DNA of 64,000 bases, from NCBI RefSeq assembly GCF_008868125.1, contig NZ_WAAQ01000001.1, forward strand, positions 186,001 to 250,000. The letters are read 5' to 3'. Under the pieces are notes generated by a model. It was not told the origin of the DNA and did not search any database. It saw nothing but the letters and a program-made list of their open reading frames with translations. This document shows, in pieces, positions 35,361-43,354 of the stretch (position 1 is its first letter; every line of letters begins with the position of its first letter). The position numbers and the translations under genes are program-made. This DNA comes from Microbacterium maritypicum. Its GTDB lineage: Bacteria; Actinomycetota; Actinomycetes; Actinomycetales; Microbacteriaceae.

Positions 35361-35921
35361 GTGACCGCACTCGACGCAGACCGCCAGACACTTCTCGACC
35401 TCATCAAGGCGGAGGCGGTGTTCCACGGCGACTTCACCCTCTCCAGCGGCAAGCAGGCGACGTACTACGTCGACATGCGAAAGCTCACCCTGGACCACCG
35501 CGCCGCTCCCGCGATCGGTCGCATCATGCTCGACCTGATCGGCGACCTCGATGTCGCGGCGGTCGGCGGCCTCACCCTCGGTGCGGACCCGATCGCGAAC
35601 GCGGTGCTGCATGCGTCGGTCGCCACCGACACCCCGCTCGACGCCTTCGTCGTGCGCAAGGAGCCCAAGGACCACGGGCGTGGCCGTCAGATCGAAGGCG
35701 CAGACGTCAAGGGCAAGCGCGTCGTGGTGCTCGAAGACACCTCGACCACCGGACAGTCGGCGCTCAAGGCCGTCGAAGCCCTGCGCAAGGAAGGCGCCGA
35801 GATCGTCGCGGTCGCCGTGATCGTCGACCGCAAGACCGGCGCACAGACCGCGATCGAAGCCGAGGGCCTGGAATGGCGCGCGGCCTTCGACCTCGACGAC
35901 CTCGGGCTCGACCCCCAGTGA
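35361..35921 (+). CDS. pyrE: Orotate phosphoribosyltransferase
   Basis: A 186-residue enzyme that joins orotate to PRPP to give OMP in pyrimidine synthesis. TLSSGKQATYYVDMRKLTL is the usual OPRT N-terminal block, and VVVLEDTSTTGQSALKAV is the PRPP-binding loop (about residues 117-134). The GTG start at 35361 is favoured over the upstream ATG frames: TACACT at 35348-35353 lies 7 nt before it, and the length then matches the family. Its stop overlaps the GTG of the ROK kinase gene. It stands alone from other pyr genes. Confidence 0.92.
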   Translation: MTALDADRQTLLDLIKAEAVFHGDFTLSSGKQATYYVDMRKLTLDHRAAPAIGRIMLDLIGDLDVAAVGGLTLGADPIANAVLHASVATDTPLDAFVVRKEPKDHGRGRQIEGADVKGKRVVVLEDTSTTGQSALKAVEALRKEGAEIVAVAVIVDRKTGAQTAIEAEGLEWRAAFDLDDLGLDPQ

Positions 35922-36820
35922 CGCGCTACGCGCTCGCCGTCGATGTGGGCGGCACGAAGATGGAGGCCGCGCTCGTCGCGGAGGACGGTCTGCTCGTCGA
36001 GGGCAGCAGGAGCCGGCAGGCGACCGGTCGCGAAGCCACGCTCGCGTCGCTCACCGCCTCGGTCGTCACCATCGTCGAGCACGCCCTCGCGGCTCTTCGC
36101 GCGGACGCCGAGCTCGTCGGAGCGGGAGTCGGCAGCGCCGGACCCATCGACCGCACAGCCGGCGCGATCATGCCGGTGAACATGCCCCTCGCCCGCGGCT
36201 TCGGCCTCGAAGAGGCCGTGCGTGCTGCGGCATCCACCGTCCTCGGACGCGACGTGCCCACCGTGCTCGGTCACGACGGCGGTGCACTCGCGCTCGCCGA
36301 GTCGTGGCTCGGTGCCACGCAGGGCGCCGGCGCCTCGCTGTCGATCGTCGTCTCCACCGGTGTCGGCGGCGGGTTCGTCGCCAACGGCGCCTATATCCCC
36401 GGTGCCACCGGCAACGCCGGCCATCTCGGTCAGGTGCGTCGTCACGGTGGCCTGACCCTCGAGGAGATCGCCTCGGGGCCCGCGAGTGCCGCCTGGGCGC
36501 AGCAGCAGGGCTGGACAGGAGCGACCGGCGAGGATCTGGCTCGCGATTCGGCTGCAGGCGACCCGGTCGCACGGGCGGCGATCGAGCGTTCGGCCCGCGA
36601 GGTGGGCGAGGCTCTCGCAGATGCTGCCACCCTCGTCGACCTCGACGTGGTAGCCATCGGCGGCGGATTCTCACGGGTGTCGGCGGACTACATCGACCTC
36701 GTGCAGCAGGCTCTCACCGCGAGCGCCGCGCATGAGTACTCGCGCCGAACCAGGGTCGTGCGCTCGGGGCTGGGCGACGAGGGGCCGCTCATCGGCGCCG
36801 CCGCCCTCGTGCTCCGGTAG
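35918..36820 (+). CDS. ROK family sugar kinase lacking the zinc motif
   Basis: A 300-residue ROK protein without a DNA-binding domain. The ATP-binding loop is DVGGTKMEAAL (residues 9-19), and STGVGGGFV and GHDGGALALAE match the family's phosphate and sugar sites, with the catalytic Asp in the latter. After the GNAGHLGQV histidine region the CxCGxxGC zinc-binding cluster of typical ROK kinases is absent, replaced by RRHGGLTLEEIASG. Substrate could be glucose, GlcNAc or ManNAc. Translationally coupled to pyrE by a GTGA overlap (35918-35921). Confidence 0.87.
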   Translation: MTRYALAVDVGGTKMEAALVAEDGLLVEGSRSRQATGREATLASLTASVVTIVEHALAALRADAELVGAGVGSAGPIDRTAGAIMPVNMPLARGFGLEEAVRAAASTVLGRDVPTVLGHDGGALALAESWLGATQGAGASLSIVVSTGVGGGFVANGAYIPGATGNAGHLGQVRRHGGLTLEEIASGPASAAWAQQQGWTGATGEDLARDSAAGDPVARAAIERSAREVGEALADAATLVDLDVVAIGGGFSRVSADYIDLVQQALTASAAHEYSRRTRVVRSGLGDEGPLIGAAALVLR

Positions 36821-36839
36821 GCGCTTCCACGCGCGCTGC

Positions 36840-37109
36840 TCAGCGGCGCGCGGTGAGCAGGTGCCGGGGCGGTCCTTCGAGCCGCGCCACGGAGATCTTG
36901 AGGTCGGTCACGTCGGCGGCGACAGCATCGATGCGGGCGGTCAGCTTCTCGTCGACGGCGTCGATGCGGGTGCTGAGTTTCTCGTCGACAGCGTCGATGC
37001 GGTCGTCGATGCGGCGCACCATCCAGGCCCCCGCGGCGAACAGGCTGGTGCCGAGGGTGAGCACGATGCCGATCGCGCTGATGACGATGGTGAGGGTTTC
37101 GGTAGTCAC
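36840..37109 (-). CDS. Small membrane protein with 11-residue coiled-coil repeats, copy C
   Basis: An 89-residue protein: one N-terminal membrane helix (residues about 7-30), a short basic turn, then three hendecads (IDAVDEKLSTR, IDAVDEKLTAR, IDAVAADVTDL) and a conserved tail KISVARLEGPPRHLLT. It is the third of three tandem paralogues and the longest. Start is GTG at 37109, 4 nt after the previous stop. At DNA level it is almost identical to copy B, so the duplication is recent. Membrane-anchored oligomerisation is likely; function unknown. Confidence 0.78.
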   Translation of the reverse strand: MTTETLTIVISAIGIVLTLGTSLFAAGAWMVRRIDDRIDAVDEKLSTRIDAVDEKLTARIDAVAADVTDLKISVARLEGPPRHLLTARR

Positions 37110-37113
37110 GGCG

Positions 37114-37353
37114 TCATCTCCTTCCCGCGGTGAGCAGGTGCCGGGGCGGTCCTTCGAGCCGCGCCACGGAGATCTTGAGGTCGGTCACGTCGGCGGCGAC
37201 GGCGTCGATGCGGGTGCTGAGTTTCTCGTCGACAGCGTCGATGCGGTCGTCGATGCGGCGCACCATCCAGGCCCCCGCGGCGAACAGGCTGGTGCCGAGG
37301 GTGAGCACGATGCCGATCGCGCTGATGACGATGGTGAGGGTCTCGGTGGTCAC
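37114..37353 (-). CDS. Small membrane protein with 11-residue coiled-coil repeats, copy B
   Basis: A 79-residue paralogue with the same membrane helix and C-terminal tail as copy C, but only two hendecads (IDAVDEKLSTR, IDAVAADVTDL). Its GTG start at 37353 lies 4 nt after the stop of copy A. The difference from copy C is one 33-bp unit, as expected from slippage or unequal recombination. Confidence 0.76.
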   Translation of the reverse strand: MTTETLTIVISAIGIVLTLGTSLFAAGAWMVRRIDDRIDAVDEKLSTRIDAVAADVTDLKISVARLEGPPRHLLTAGRR

Positions 37354-37357
37354 GGTC

Positions 37358-37552
37358 TCATCCCCGTCCCGTCGTGAGCAGGTGCCGTGGTGGCCCTTCG
37401 AGTCGTGCGACGGAGATCTTGAGGTCAGTCAGGTCGGCGGCGACGGCGTCGATGCGGCGGACCATCCGGGCGGCGCCGACGAACATGCTCGTGCCGAGCG
37501 TCACCACGACGCCGAAGCCGCTGATGATGATCGCGAGGACCTCCGTGGACAC
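37358..37552 (-). CDS. Small membrane protein with 11-residue coiled-coil repeats, copy A
   Basis: A 64-residue paralogue, first in the array. The membrane helix is more diverged (STEVLAIIISGFGVVVTLG) and only one hendecad (IDAVAADLTDL) remains before the shared tail ARLEGPPRHLLT. GTG start at 37552. The three genes lie head to tail with 4-nt gaps, so they form one operon. Upstream to 37671 I see no gene. Confidence 0.72.
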   Translation of the reverse strand: MSTEVLAIIISGFGVVVTLGTSMFVGAARMVRRIDAVAADLTDLKISVARLEGPPRHLLTTGRG

Positions 37553-37671
37553 GCGTACTCTCCTTGCTCGGATGGGTGTGTCGACGACGTTACGCCGCCC
37601 TCACCGGTGTGCGCGCCGGTATTCCAGCATCTGTGAAGAGGTCGTCGGCGGTGCGAGGTGTGGAGGAGGTG

Positions 37672-38820
37672 TCAGTTCACCGTCGAGGTCCGCTGCGGCG
37701 ACCGCGCGGCGACCAGCACCATCGCCGGCACGAGCGCGCACAGAGCAGCGGACACCAGGAAGGTCGTGCTCGATGCCGGGTCCCGTCCGATCAGCAGGAT
37801 CATGGTCGGCACGAACGTGCCGCCGACCGCACCGCAGGCGACGAGCGCGCCGGTCACCGCGGCGCTGCGAGCGGGATCGAGGCGGTCGAGGGCGAGTCCC
37901 AGGATGAGGCCGTAGCTGGGAGCGAGGAGCACGACCACGGCGGCCAGTGCGACGAGCGCGCCTACGGGAGCGGAGTCCACCAGCATCCCCGCGGCGGCCA
38001 TCAGGAGGGCGGCGACGCTCGTGGCGCCGGCGAGGATCACGATCGGCGATACGGACAGTCGCCGCAGACCCGCTGCGCCGAAGCGGCCGATCGCCATGAG
38101 CGTCCAGAACGCCGAGGTTCCCAGTGCGGCGAGGCCGGGATCGACCGCGAGGATCCGCTCCGGGATCACCGCCGACCAACCGGACAGCACGGTCTCGACG
38201 CCCACGTACAGCGGCAGCGCCACGGCGAACGGCAGGAGGACGAGCAGCCCGCGCACGTCGCGCTGCGCGGGAACCTCGGCGCGGGAGGAAGGGGCTGCCG
38301 CTCCGGAGAGGATCGCGACGGTGAGAAGCGGCACGATCGCCAGGATGCCGAGCAGCGCACGTGCAGGCGACCCCACGGCGACGAGCAGCGGGGTGACGGC
38401 CGCGCAGACGGCGACCGTGCCGAGCAGGGCGCTGAGCAGTCCCGTCGCGCTGCCGGTGGCCAGGGACTTCGCGGCCACGGATCCGGAGGCCTCGACCAGT
38501 CCGAACCCGACCCCGGCGATCGCGGCCGCGACGATGAAGACCGCGGGAGTGCTGGAGAGTGCCACCACGACGACGGCGGCGGCCTGGAGGGCGCTGCCGA
38601 GCATCAGCGCGGTGCGCGGCGGCTGTCGCGTCAGCAGCGGGCCCGACGCCAGGACCCCGACCAGGAGCCCGGCGAAGAGTGCGGGCACGGCGGCGCTGAG
38701 GTCGGCGGTCATTGCGCGCTCGGCGGAGGGGAGGATCGCGGGTACGAAGGCAGCCGTGACCCCGAGGCCCGCGAATGCGGTGAACAGCCCCGCTCGCGCG
38801 CGTCGGGTGTCGTCGGTCAC
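37672..38820 (-). CDS. MFS transporter
   Basis: A 382-residue major-facilitator permease with 11-12 hydrophobic segments and a GILVGVLASGPLLTRQPPRTALML-like loop between helices 2 and 3. It resembles sugar or drug efflux-type YbjJ/FucP-like MFS proteins with no clear substrate. GTG at 38820 overlaps the stop of the MurR/RpiR gene (38817-38820), so it is translated with the regulator; its role may lie in export or uptake of amino sugars or muropeptide fragments. Confidence 0.85.
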   Translation of the reverse strand: MTDDTRRARAGLFTAFAGLGVTAAFVPAILPSAERAMTADLSAAVPALFAGLLVGVLASGPLLTRQPPRTALMLGSALQAAAVVVVALSSTPAVFIVAAAIAGVGFGLVEASGSVAAKSLATGSATGLLSALLGTVAVCAAVTPLLVAVGSPARALLGILAIVPLLTVAILSGAAAPSSRAEVPAQRDVRGLLVLLPFAVALPLYVGVETVLSGWSAVIPERILAVDPGLAALGTSAFWTLMAIGRFGAAGLRRLSVSPIVILAGATSVAALLMAAAGMLVDSAPVGALVALAAVVVLLAPSYGLILGLALDRLDPARSAAVTGALVACGAVGGTFVPTMILLIGRDPASSTTFLVSAALCALVPAMVLVAARSPQRTSTVN

Positions 38821-39719
38821 GCCCCCGCCGTACGCACGCGGTGCACGGCGGCGAAGGTGTCGCGCAGCGCCTCCATCGAACGGTCGTAGTTCGACTGGGC
38901 GACGCCGATGAAGATGCAGTCGACCACCATGAGCTGAGCGATCCGGCTGCCCAGTGCGCCCGAGCGAAAGCCGGTCTCGCGGGCGGCGGTCGTCAGCACG
39001 ATGTCGGCTTGATCGGCCAGGGGAGCGCCCGCGTGGTTCGTGATCGCGATGGTGGTGGCTCCGGCCTGACGGGCGAGCAGCAGGAACTCGATCGTGTCGG
39101 TGGTGGCGCCGGTGTGCGACACCGCGATCGCGACGTTGCCGGGCCCGAGGGTCGCCGCCGACGTCCACGCGGCATGCGGGTCCGACCAGTCCAGAGCGGT
39201 GCGCCCGATGCGGGTGAGCTTGCGCTGCAGGTCGAGACCGACGATGGAGCTCGCGCCCACACCGAAGATGTCGACCCTGGTCGATGAGGTGATGGCGTCG
39301 ACGGAGGCCCGCAGCGACTCGGTGTCGAGCACCTTGGCGGTGTCGGCGAGGGAGAGGGTCTCGGCGAGCGAGACCTTCGCGACGATGTCGGCCAGGGTGT
39401 CGTTGCGGTCGATGTCGCCGGAGACGGCGGGCAGCGCGGCCGTGTCGAACGTCTCGCGCTCGACGTCGCGCAGCACGTGGTTGCGGAGCTCCCGCACGTG
39501 CTCGTAGCCCAGGCGCTTGCAGAATCGCACGACCGAGGTGGTCGACGTGTCGCAGCGCTGGGCGAGTTCGGCGACGGACAGGCCAGCGGTCCCCGCGGGA
39601 TCGGCGAGGAACAGGTCGGCGATGCGCTGCTCGCTCGGACGCAGTTCGGGGCGGATCGCACGCATGCGGACGAGCACGGGGTGTGCGCCGGCGTCGTCGC
39701 GGGCGGCTTCATGGGGCAT
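38817..39719 (-). CDS. MurR/RpiR family regulator with SIS domain
   Basis: A 300-residue regulator: an N-terminal HTH_6 domain (LSVAELAQRCDTSTTSVVRF at about residues 47-66) and a C-terminal SIS sugar-phosphate binding domain (VDIFGVGASSIVGLDLQRK; AIAVSHTGATTDTIE). It diverges from the operon with murQ and anmK. By analogy with MurR it should sense MurNAc-6-phosphate or a similar amino-sugar phosphate and control that operon, but whether it represses or activates cannot be read. Confidence 0.9.
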   Translation of the reverse strand: MPHEAARDDAGAHPVLVRMRAIRPELRPSEQRIADLFLADPAGTAGLSVAELAQRCDTSTTSVVRFCKRLGYEHVRELRNHVLRDVERETFDTAALPAVSGDIDRNDTLADIVAKVSLAETLSLADTAKVLDTESLRASVDAITSSTRVDIFGVGASSIVGLDLQRKLTRIGRTALDWSDPHAAWTSAATLGPGNVAIAVSHTGATTDTIEFLLLARQAGATTIAITNHAGAPLADQADIVLTTAARETGFRSGALGSRIAQLMVVDCIFIGVAQSNYDRSMEALRDTFAAVHRVRTAGA

Positions 39720-39740
39720 GGGGTCTCCGATCGCTGTTCA

Positions 39741-39763
39741 TAACAGTAGAGGAACTTCTGTTA
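39741..39763. promoter_or_regulatory. Candidate MurR/RpiR operator
   Basis: TAACAG-N11-CTGTTA, perfect 6-bp arms with partial inner symmetry (8 of 12 pairs), 22 bp upstream of the regulator gene and 122 bp before the importer operon. Its placement between the divergent genes fits an autoregulated operator. Confidence 0.55.
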
Positions 39764-39782
39764 CATCAGTAGTGTCTGTCGT

Positions 39783-39795
39783 GTACTTTTAGTAC
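39783..39795. promoter_or_regulatory. Palindrome in the muropeptide operon promoter
   Basis: GTACT-TTT-AGTAC, a perfect 13-bp inverted repeat about 90 bp before the binding-protein gene. It may be a second operator or part of the core promoter; the rest of 39796-39884 shows only AGGAGG (39871-39876) as ribosome-binding site. Confidence 0.4.
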
Positions 39796-39884
39796 CAACC
39801 AAGACCGACGATGTTCGCGGGGCGGCAGGCAACAGCGCCTGACCCGACGCCACGGCGACGCGTCCCAGCCAGGAGGAATCAGCA

Positions 39885-41432
39885 ATGAGCACAGCACGGC
39901 GGGCGTCATTCGGCGCTCTCACTGCCACGGGTGTCGCTTTGGCGCTCGTGATCACAGGTTGTTCCGCACCCGCATCCGACCCCCAGCCGTCAGCGGGTGC
40001 TGCAGGCGGCGACCTCGTCATCGGCGTCACCAGCGACCCAGACACGCTCTTCCCCTGGAAGGCGACCCAGTTCCAGGCTGTCAACGTGCTGCAGAACCTG
40101 TACGGCACCCTGACCGAGTTTGACGAGGACCTCAACGTGGTCCCCGGCCTCGCCGAGTCCTGGGACGTCTCGGAAGACGGCCTCACCCTGACCTTCCACC
40201 TGCGGGAAGGCGTCACGTTCGCCGACGGCAGCACGTTCGGATCCGAAGACGTGAAGTACTCGCTCGATGCGATCGCGGCCGAGGCCACCGCCGCTGTGTC
40301 GCGCAGCTCTCTCGCCTCCGTCACCGCGGTCGAGGCCACCGACGAGAACACCGTCACCCTCACCCTCAGCGCTCCCGACGCCGCGCTTCCGGCGAACCTC
40401 GCCGTGATCAACATGGCGATGCTGTCCTCGGACGACACCGAAGAGGGGCTGAACACCACCCCGAACGGCACCGGTCCCTTCATCCTCGACGACCGCAAGG
40501 CGAGCCAGTCGATCACGCTCGCCAAGAACGAGGACTACTGGGGAGACACCGCGCTGCTCGACACCGTCGAGTTCCGCGTGATCCCCGACGAGTCCTCGAT
40601 CGTCTCGGCGATGCAGTCCGGCAACGTGCAGCTGGCCGTGTTCGATGACCCGCTGGTCGCGCAGACCGCCGAAGGTGCGAACGTCGAGGTCGCCACGACC
40701 CCGCAGCTGAGCTACCACGCGCTGCAGCTGAACGCCACGCGCGGCGACCTCACCGACGTCAACGTGCGCCTCGCGATCCAGTGCGCGATCGACCGCCAGG
40801 AGGTGCTCGACACCGCAGCCCTCGGCGAGGGCGAGGTCACCGGTCCCATCACGTCTCCCGCGTACAAGTCCGACCCCGACGCACGCCCGTGCCCTGAGCG
40901 CGACCTCGACAAGGCGGCCGAGTACCTGAAGAAGGCGGGCAAGGAGGACGGCGTCACCATCAAGACGATCGTCTCCCAGGGCGAGTACGCGACCTCGGTC
41001 AACGAGGCGCAGAACCTGAAGGCGCAGCTGGCCGACGCGAACATCACGCTCGACCTCGAGGTGCTCGAGTCCGGTGCCTTCGTCGATCGCTGGATCGCGG
41101 CCGACTTCGACGCCGCTGTCGCCCTCAACGGCGGTCGTCCCGACCCCGACGGCATGTACGGCCGGTACTTCACCAGCACGGGCAACCTGAACAAGGTCGC
41201 CGGCTACTCCTCGCCCGAGCTCGACGCGCTGTTCGCCGAGGGCCGCCAGACGGCCGACCCGGAGAAGCGCAAGGACATCTACGCGCAGGTCTCCGAGAAC
41301 CTCGAGGACAACGCCGCGTGGATCTGGCTGTTCACGAGCTACACCTACACGGCGACCGCGTCGAACGTCGACGGCTTCGTCCCGATGGTGAACGGCTCGC
41401 TGCAGTACCTGCGGACCACCTCCATCAAGTAG
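39885..41432 (+). CDS. Peptide/muropeptide ABC transporter substrate-binding lipoprotein
   Basis: A 515-residue SBP_bac_5 (OppA/DppA-type) protein. The signal peptide ends in lipobox I23-T-G-C26. The body has the usual LAESWDVSEDGLTLTFHLRE and the IIP-like VEFRVIPDESS segments. Next to murQ, anmK and a dipeptide epimerase, the ligand is probably a muropeptide or anhydro-sugar peptide. A strong hairpin after the stop may hold the level of this subunit above that of the permeases. Confidence 0.9.
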   Translation: MSTARRASFGALTATGVALALVITGCSAPASDPQPSAGAAGGDLVIGVTSDPDTLFPWKATQFQAVNVLQNLYGTLTEFDEDLNVVPGLAESWDVSEDGLTLTFHLREGVTFADGSTFGSEDVKYSLDAIAAEATAAVSRSSLASVTAVEATDENTVTLTLSAPDAALPANLAVINMAMLSSDDTEEGLNTTPNGTGPFILDDRKASQSITLAKNEDYWGDTALLDTVEFRVIPDESSIVSAMQSGNVQLAVFDDPLVAQTAEGANVEVATTPQLSYHALQLNATRGDLTDVNVRLAIQCAIDRQEVLDTAALGEGEVTGPITSPAYKSDPDARPCPERDLDKAAEYLKKAGKEDGVTIKTIVSQGEYATSVNEAQNLKAQLADANITLDLEVLESGAFVDRWIAADFDAAVALNGGRPDPDGMYGRYFTSTGNLNKVAGYSSPELDALFAEGRQTADPEKRKDIYAQVSENLEDNAAWIWLFTSYTYTATASNVDGFVPMVNGSLQYLRTTSIK

Positions 41433-41438
41433 CGGATC

Positions 41439-41467
41439 GAGGGGGCGCGGCCACCCCGCGCCCCCTC
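41439..41467 (+). terminator. Intercistronic hairpin between binding protein and permease genes
   Basis: Perfect 12-bp stem GAGGGGGCGCGG with its complement (41439-41450, 41456-41467) and a 5-nt loop. It lies inside the operon, 31 nt before the permease start, so it is more likely an attenuator or 3' stabiliser for the binding-protein message than an end of the operon. Confidence 0.75.
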
Positions 41468-41498
41468 CCTCCCCGACGACAGGCACCCACACACGCGC

Positions 41499-42470
41499 AT
41501 GTTCAGACAGATCCTCCGCAACAGCGTGCTGCGACGCATCCTCGCAGCCCTCGGCACGCTCCTCGGCGTCGCCATCTTCGTCTTCCTGATGCTGCGCGCC
41601 ATCCCCGGCGACCAGATCAGTTCCGGCCTTGGCACCGAGGCCGCCGCCCTCACGCCGTCGCAGCGCGCCGCCCTCGAGTCGTACTACGGTCTCGACCAGC
41701 CGCTCTTCGTGCAGTTCTTCTCGTGGTTGGGCAACATCTTCACCGGCAACCTCGGCTTCTCGTCGCGGGCGCAGACGAGCGTGCTCGATCTCACCGCCGC
41801 CGCCCTCCCCGTGACGTTCGAGCTCGCGATCTTCTCGATCGTGATCGCGCTGGCCATCGGCATCCCGCTCGGAATGCTCTCCGCCTCGAAGCCCGACTCG
41901 TTCCGCGACGGCGTCGGACAGGTGGTCGGCCTCGCCGGTCTCTCGATCCCCGCGTTCCTGCTCGGCACGGCGCTGCTGGCGATCCTCGCCTCGTCGTTCG
42001 GCTTCAACCCCAACGGCCAGGCCTACGCCACGCTGTTCGAGAACCCGCTGCTGAACCTCCAGCAGATGCTGCTGCCCTCGATCGTGCTCGGCTTCGGCAT
42101 CGCCGCGCCGATCATGCGCACCACCCGCACGGCCGTGCTCGAGATCCGCTCCAACGACTTCATCCGCACCGCCAGGGCGAAGGGCGTCCCCCCGCGTCGC
42201 CTGCAGGTGCGCCACGTGCTCGGCAACGCGCTCGTGCCCATCGTCACCATGACCGGGTTGCAGTTCGGCTACCTCCTCGGCGGTGCCGTGGTGGTGGAGC
42301 AGATCTTCTCGCTCCCCGGCATCGGGCGTCAGGTGCTGCTGGGCATCCAGCAGAAGGAGTACGCGCTCGTGCAGAGCACCGTGCTCGTGATCGCGCTCGC
42401 CTTCGTCATCGTCAACCTGCTCACCGACCTGCTGTACCGGGTCATCGATCCTCGGGTGCGTGCCGCATGA
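41499..42470 (+). CDS. Peptide-type ABC transporter permease (DppB-like)
   Basis: A 323-residue permease with six membrane helices and the DppB plan: a first helix, a ~90-residue external loop (DQPLFVQFFSWLGNIFTGNLG), then the core. The EAA-like loop reads DFIRTARAKGVPPRRLQVRH. Its stop overlaps the next ATG (42467-42470). Confidence 0.91.
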   Translation: MFRQILRNSVLRRILAALGTLLGVAIFVFLMLRAIPGDQISSGLGTEAAALTPSQRAALESYYGLDQPLFVQFFSWLGNIFTGNLGFSSRAQTSVLDLTAAALPVTFELAIFSIVIALAIGIPLGMLSASKPDSFRDGVGQVVGLAGLSIPAFLLGTALLAILASSFGFNPNGQAYATLFENPLLNLQQMLLPSIVLGFGIAAPIMRTTRTAVLEIRSNDFIRTARAKGVPPRRLQVRHVLGNALVPIVTMTGLQFGYLLGGAVVVEQIFSLPGIGRQVLLGIQQKEYALVQSTVLVIALAFVIVNLLTDLLYRVIDPRVRAA

Positions 42471-43354
42471 CCGACATCTCTCAGACCCCGGCCCTCGCCC
42501 CCGGCGGCGGGCGCACCATGGAGCGCGTGCGTCTCCTGCTGCGCAGCCGCAGCGGGCTCACGGGACTCATCATCGTCGCACTGCTCGCCGTGCTGAGCCT
42601 CGTCTCGGCGTTCGGGCTGCTGCCGTTCGACCCGCTCGCGCAGGATCCGCCCTCCCGCCTGCAGCCGCCGTCGGCCGTGCACTGGTTCGGCACCGACCAG
42701 TTCGGTCGCGACGTGTTCTCCCGCGTCGCCGCCGGCGTCGCCAACTCGGCGCTGATCTCGGTCGTCGCCGTGGCCTTCGCCACCGTGGTCGGCACCGTGT
42801 GCGGGCTCATCGCCGGCTTCTACCGCGGCTTCTCCGACGGCGCGATCACCGCGGTCACCAACGTGCTGTTCGCCTTCCCTCCGCTGCTGCTCGCGCTGTC
42901 GCTCGCCTCGGTGTTCGAACGCAACTGGTTCACCATCGCCGTGGCCATCGCGATCGTCTACGTGCCGATCTTCATCCGCGTCACCCGAGGGCCGGTGCTG
43001 TCGCTGCGCGAGGTCGAGTACGTCAAGGCCGCCAAGAGCACGGGTCAGAGCCGCATGGCGACCATGTTCCGGCACGTGCTGCCGAACATCACGTCGATCA
43101 TCATCGTGCAGGTGACGCTCTCGCTGTCCTGGGCTGTGCTCACCGAGGCCTCGCTGAGCTTCCTCGGCCTCGGCACACCTCCGCCCGCGCCCTCGCTCGG
43201 CTCGATGATCTTCGAGGCGCGCACGCTCGTGACGATCGCCCCGTGGACCATGATCGCGCCCGGTGTGATCGTGGTGCTCCTCGTCGTGGGATTGAACCTG
43301 CTCGGCGATGGCCTGCGCGACAGCCTCGACCCCCGGAACAGAGGAAAGCGATGA
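42467..43354 (+). CDS. Peptide-type ABC transporter permease (DppC-like)
   Basis: A 295-residue DppC-type permease. After an N-terminal helix it has the family's FGTDQFGRDVFSRV segment, and the cytoplasmic loop EYVKAAKSTGQSRMATMFRH. It ends over the murQ start (ATGA at 43351-43354), which links uptake and catabolism in one coupled message. Confidence 0.91.
   Translation: MTDISQTPALAPGGGRTMERVRLLLRSRSGLTGLIIVALLAVLSLVSAFGLLPFDPLAQDPPSRLQPPSAVHWFGTDQFGRDVFSRVAAGVANSALISVVAVAFATVVGTVCGLIAGFYRGFSDGAITAVTNVLFAFPPLLLALSLASVFERNWFTIAVAIAIVYVPIFIRVTRGPVLSLREVEYVKAAKSTGQSRMATMFRHVLPNITSIIIVQVTLSLSWAVLTEASLSFLGLGTPPPAPSLGSMIFEARTLVTIAPWTMIAPGVIVVLLVVGLNLLGDGLRDSLDPRNRGKR

Noticed and set aside
36840..37353. 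Reading the opposite strand of the tandem array as genes
   Set aside because: Plus-strand frames are repetitive but lack a sensible membrane topology and start sites; the minus-strand frames share helix, repeats and tail.
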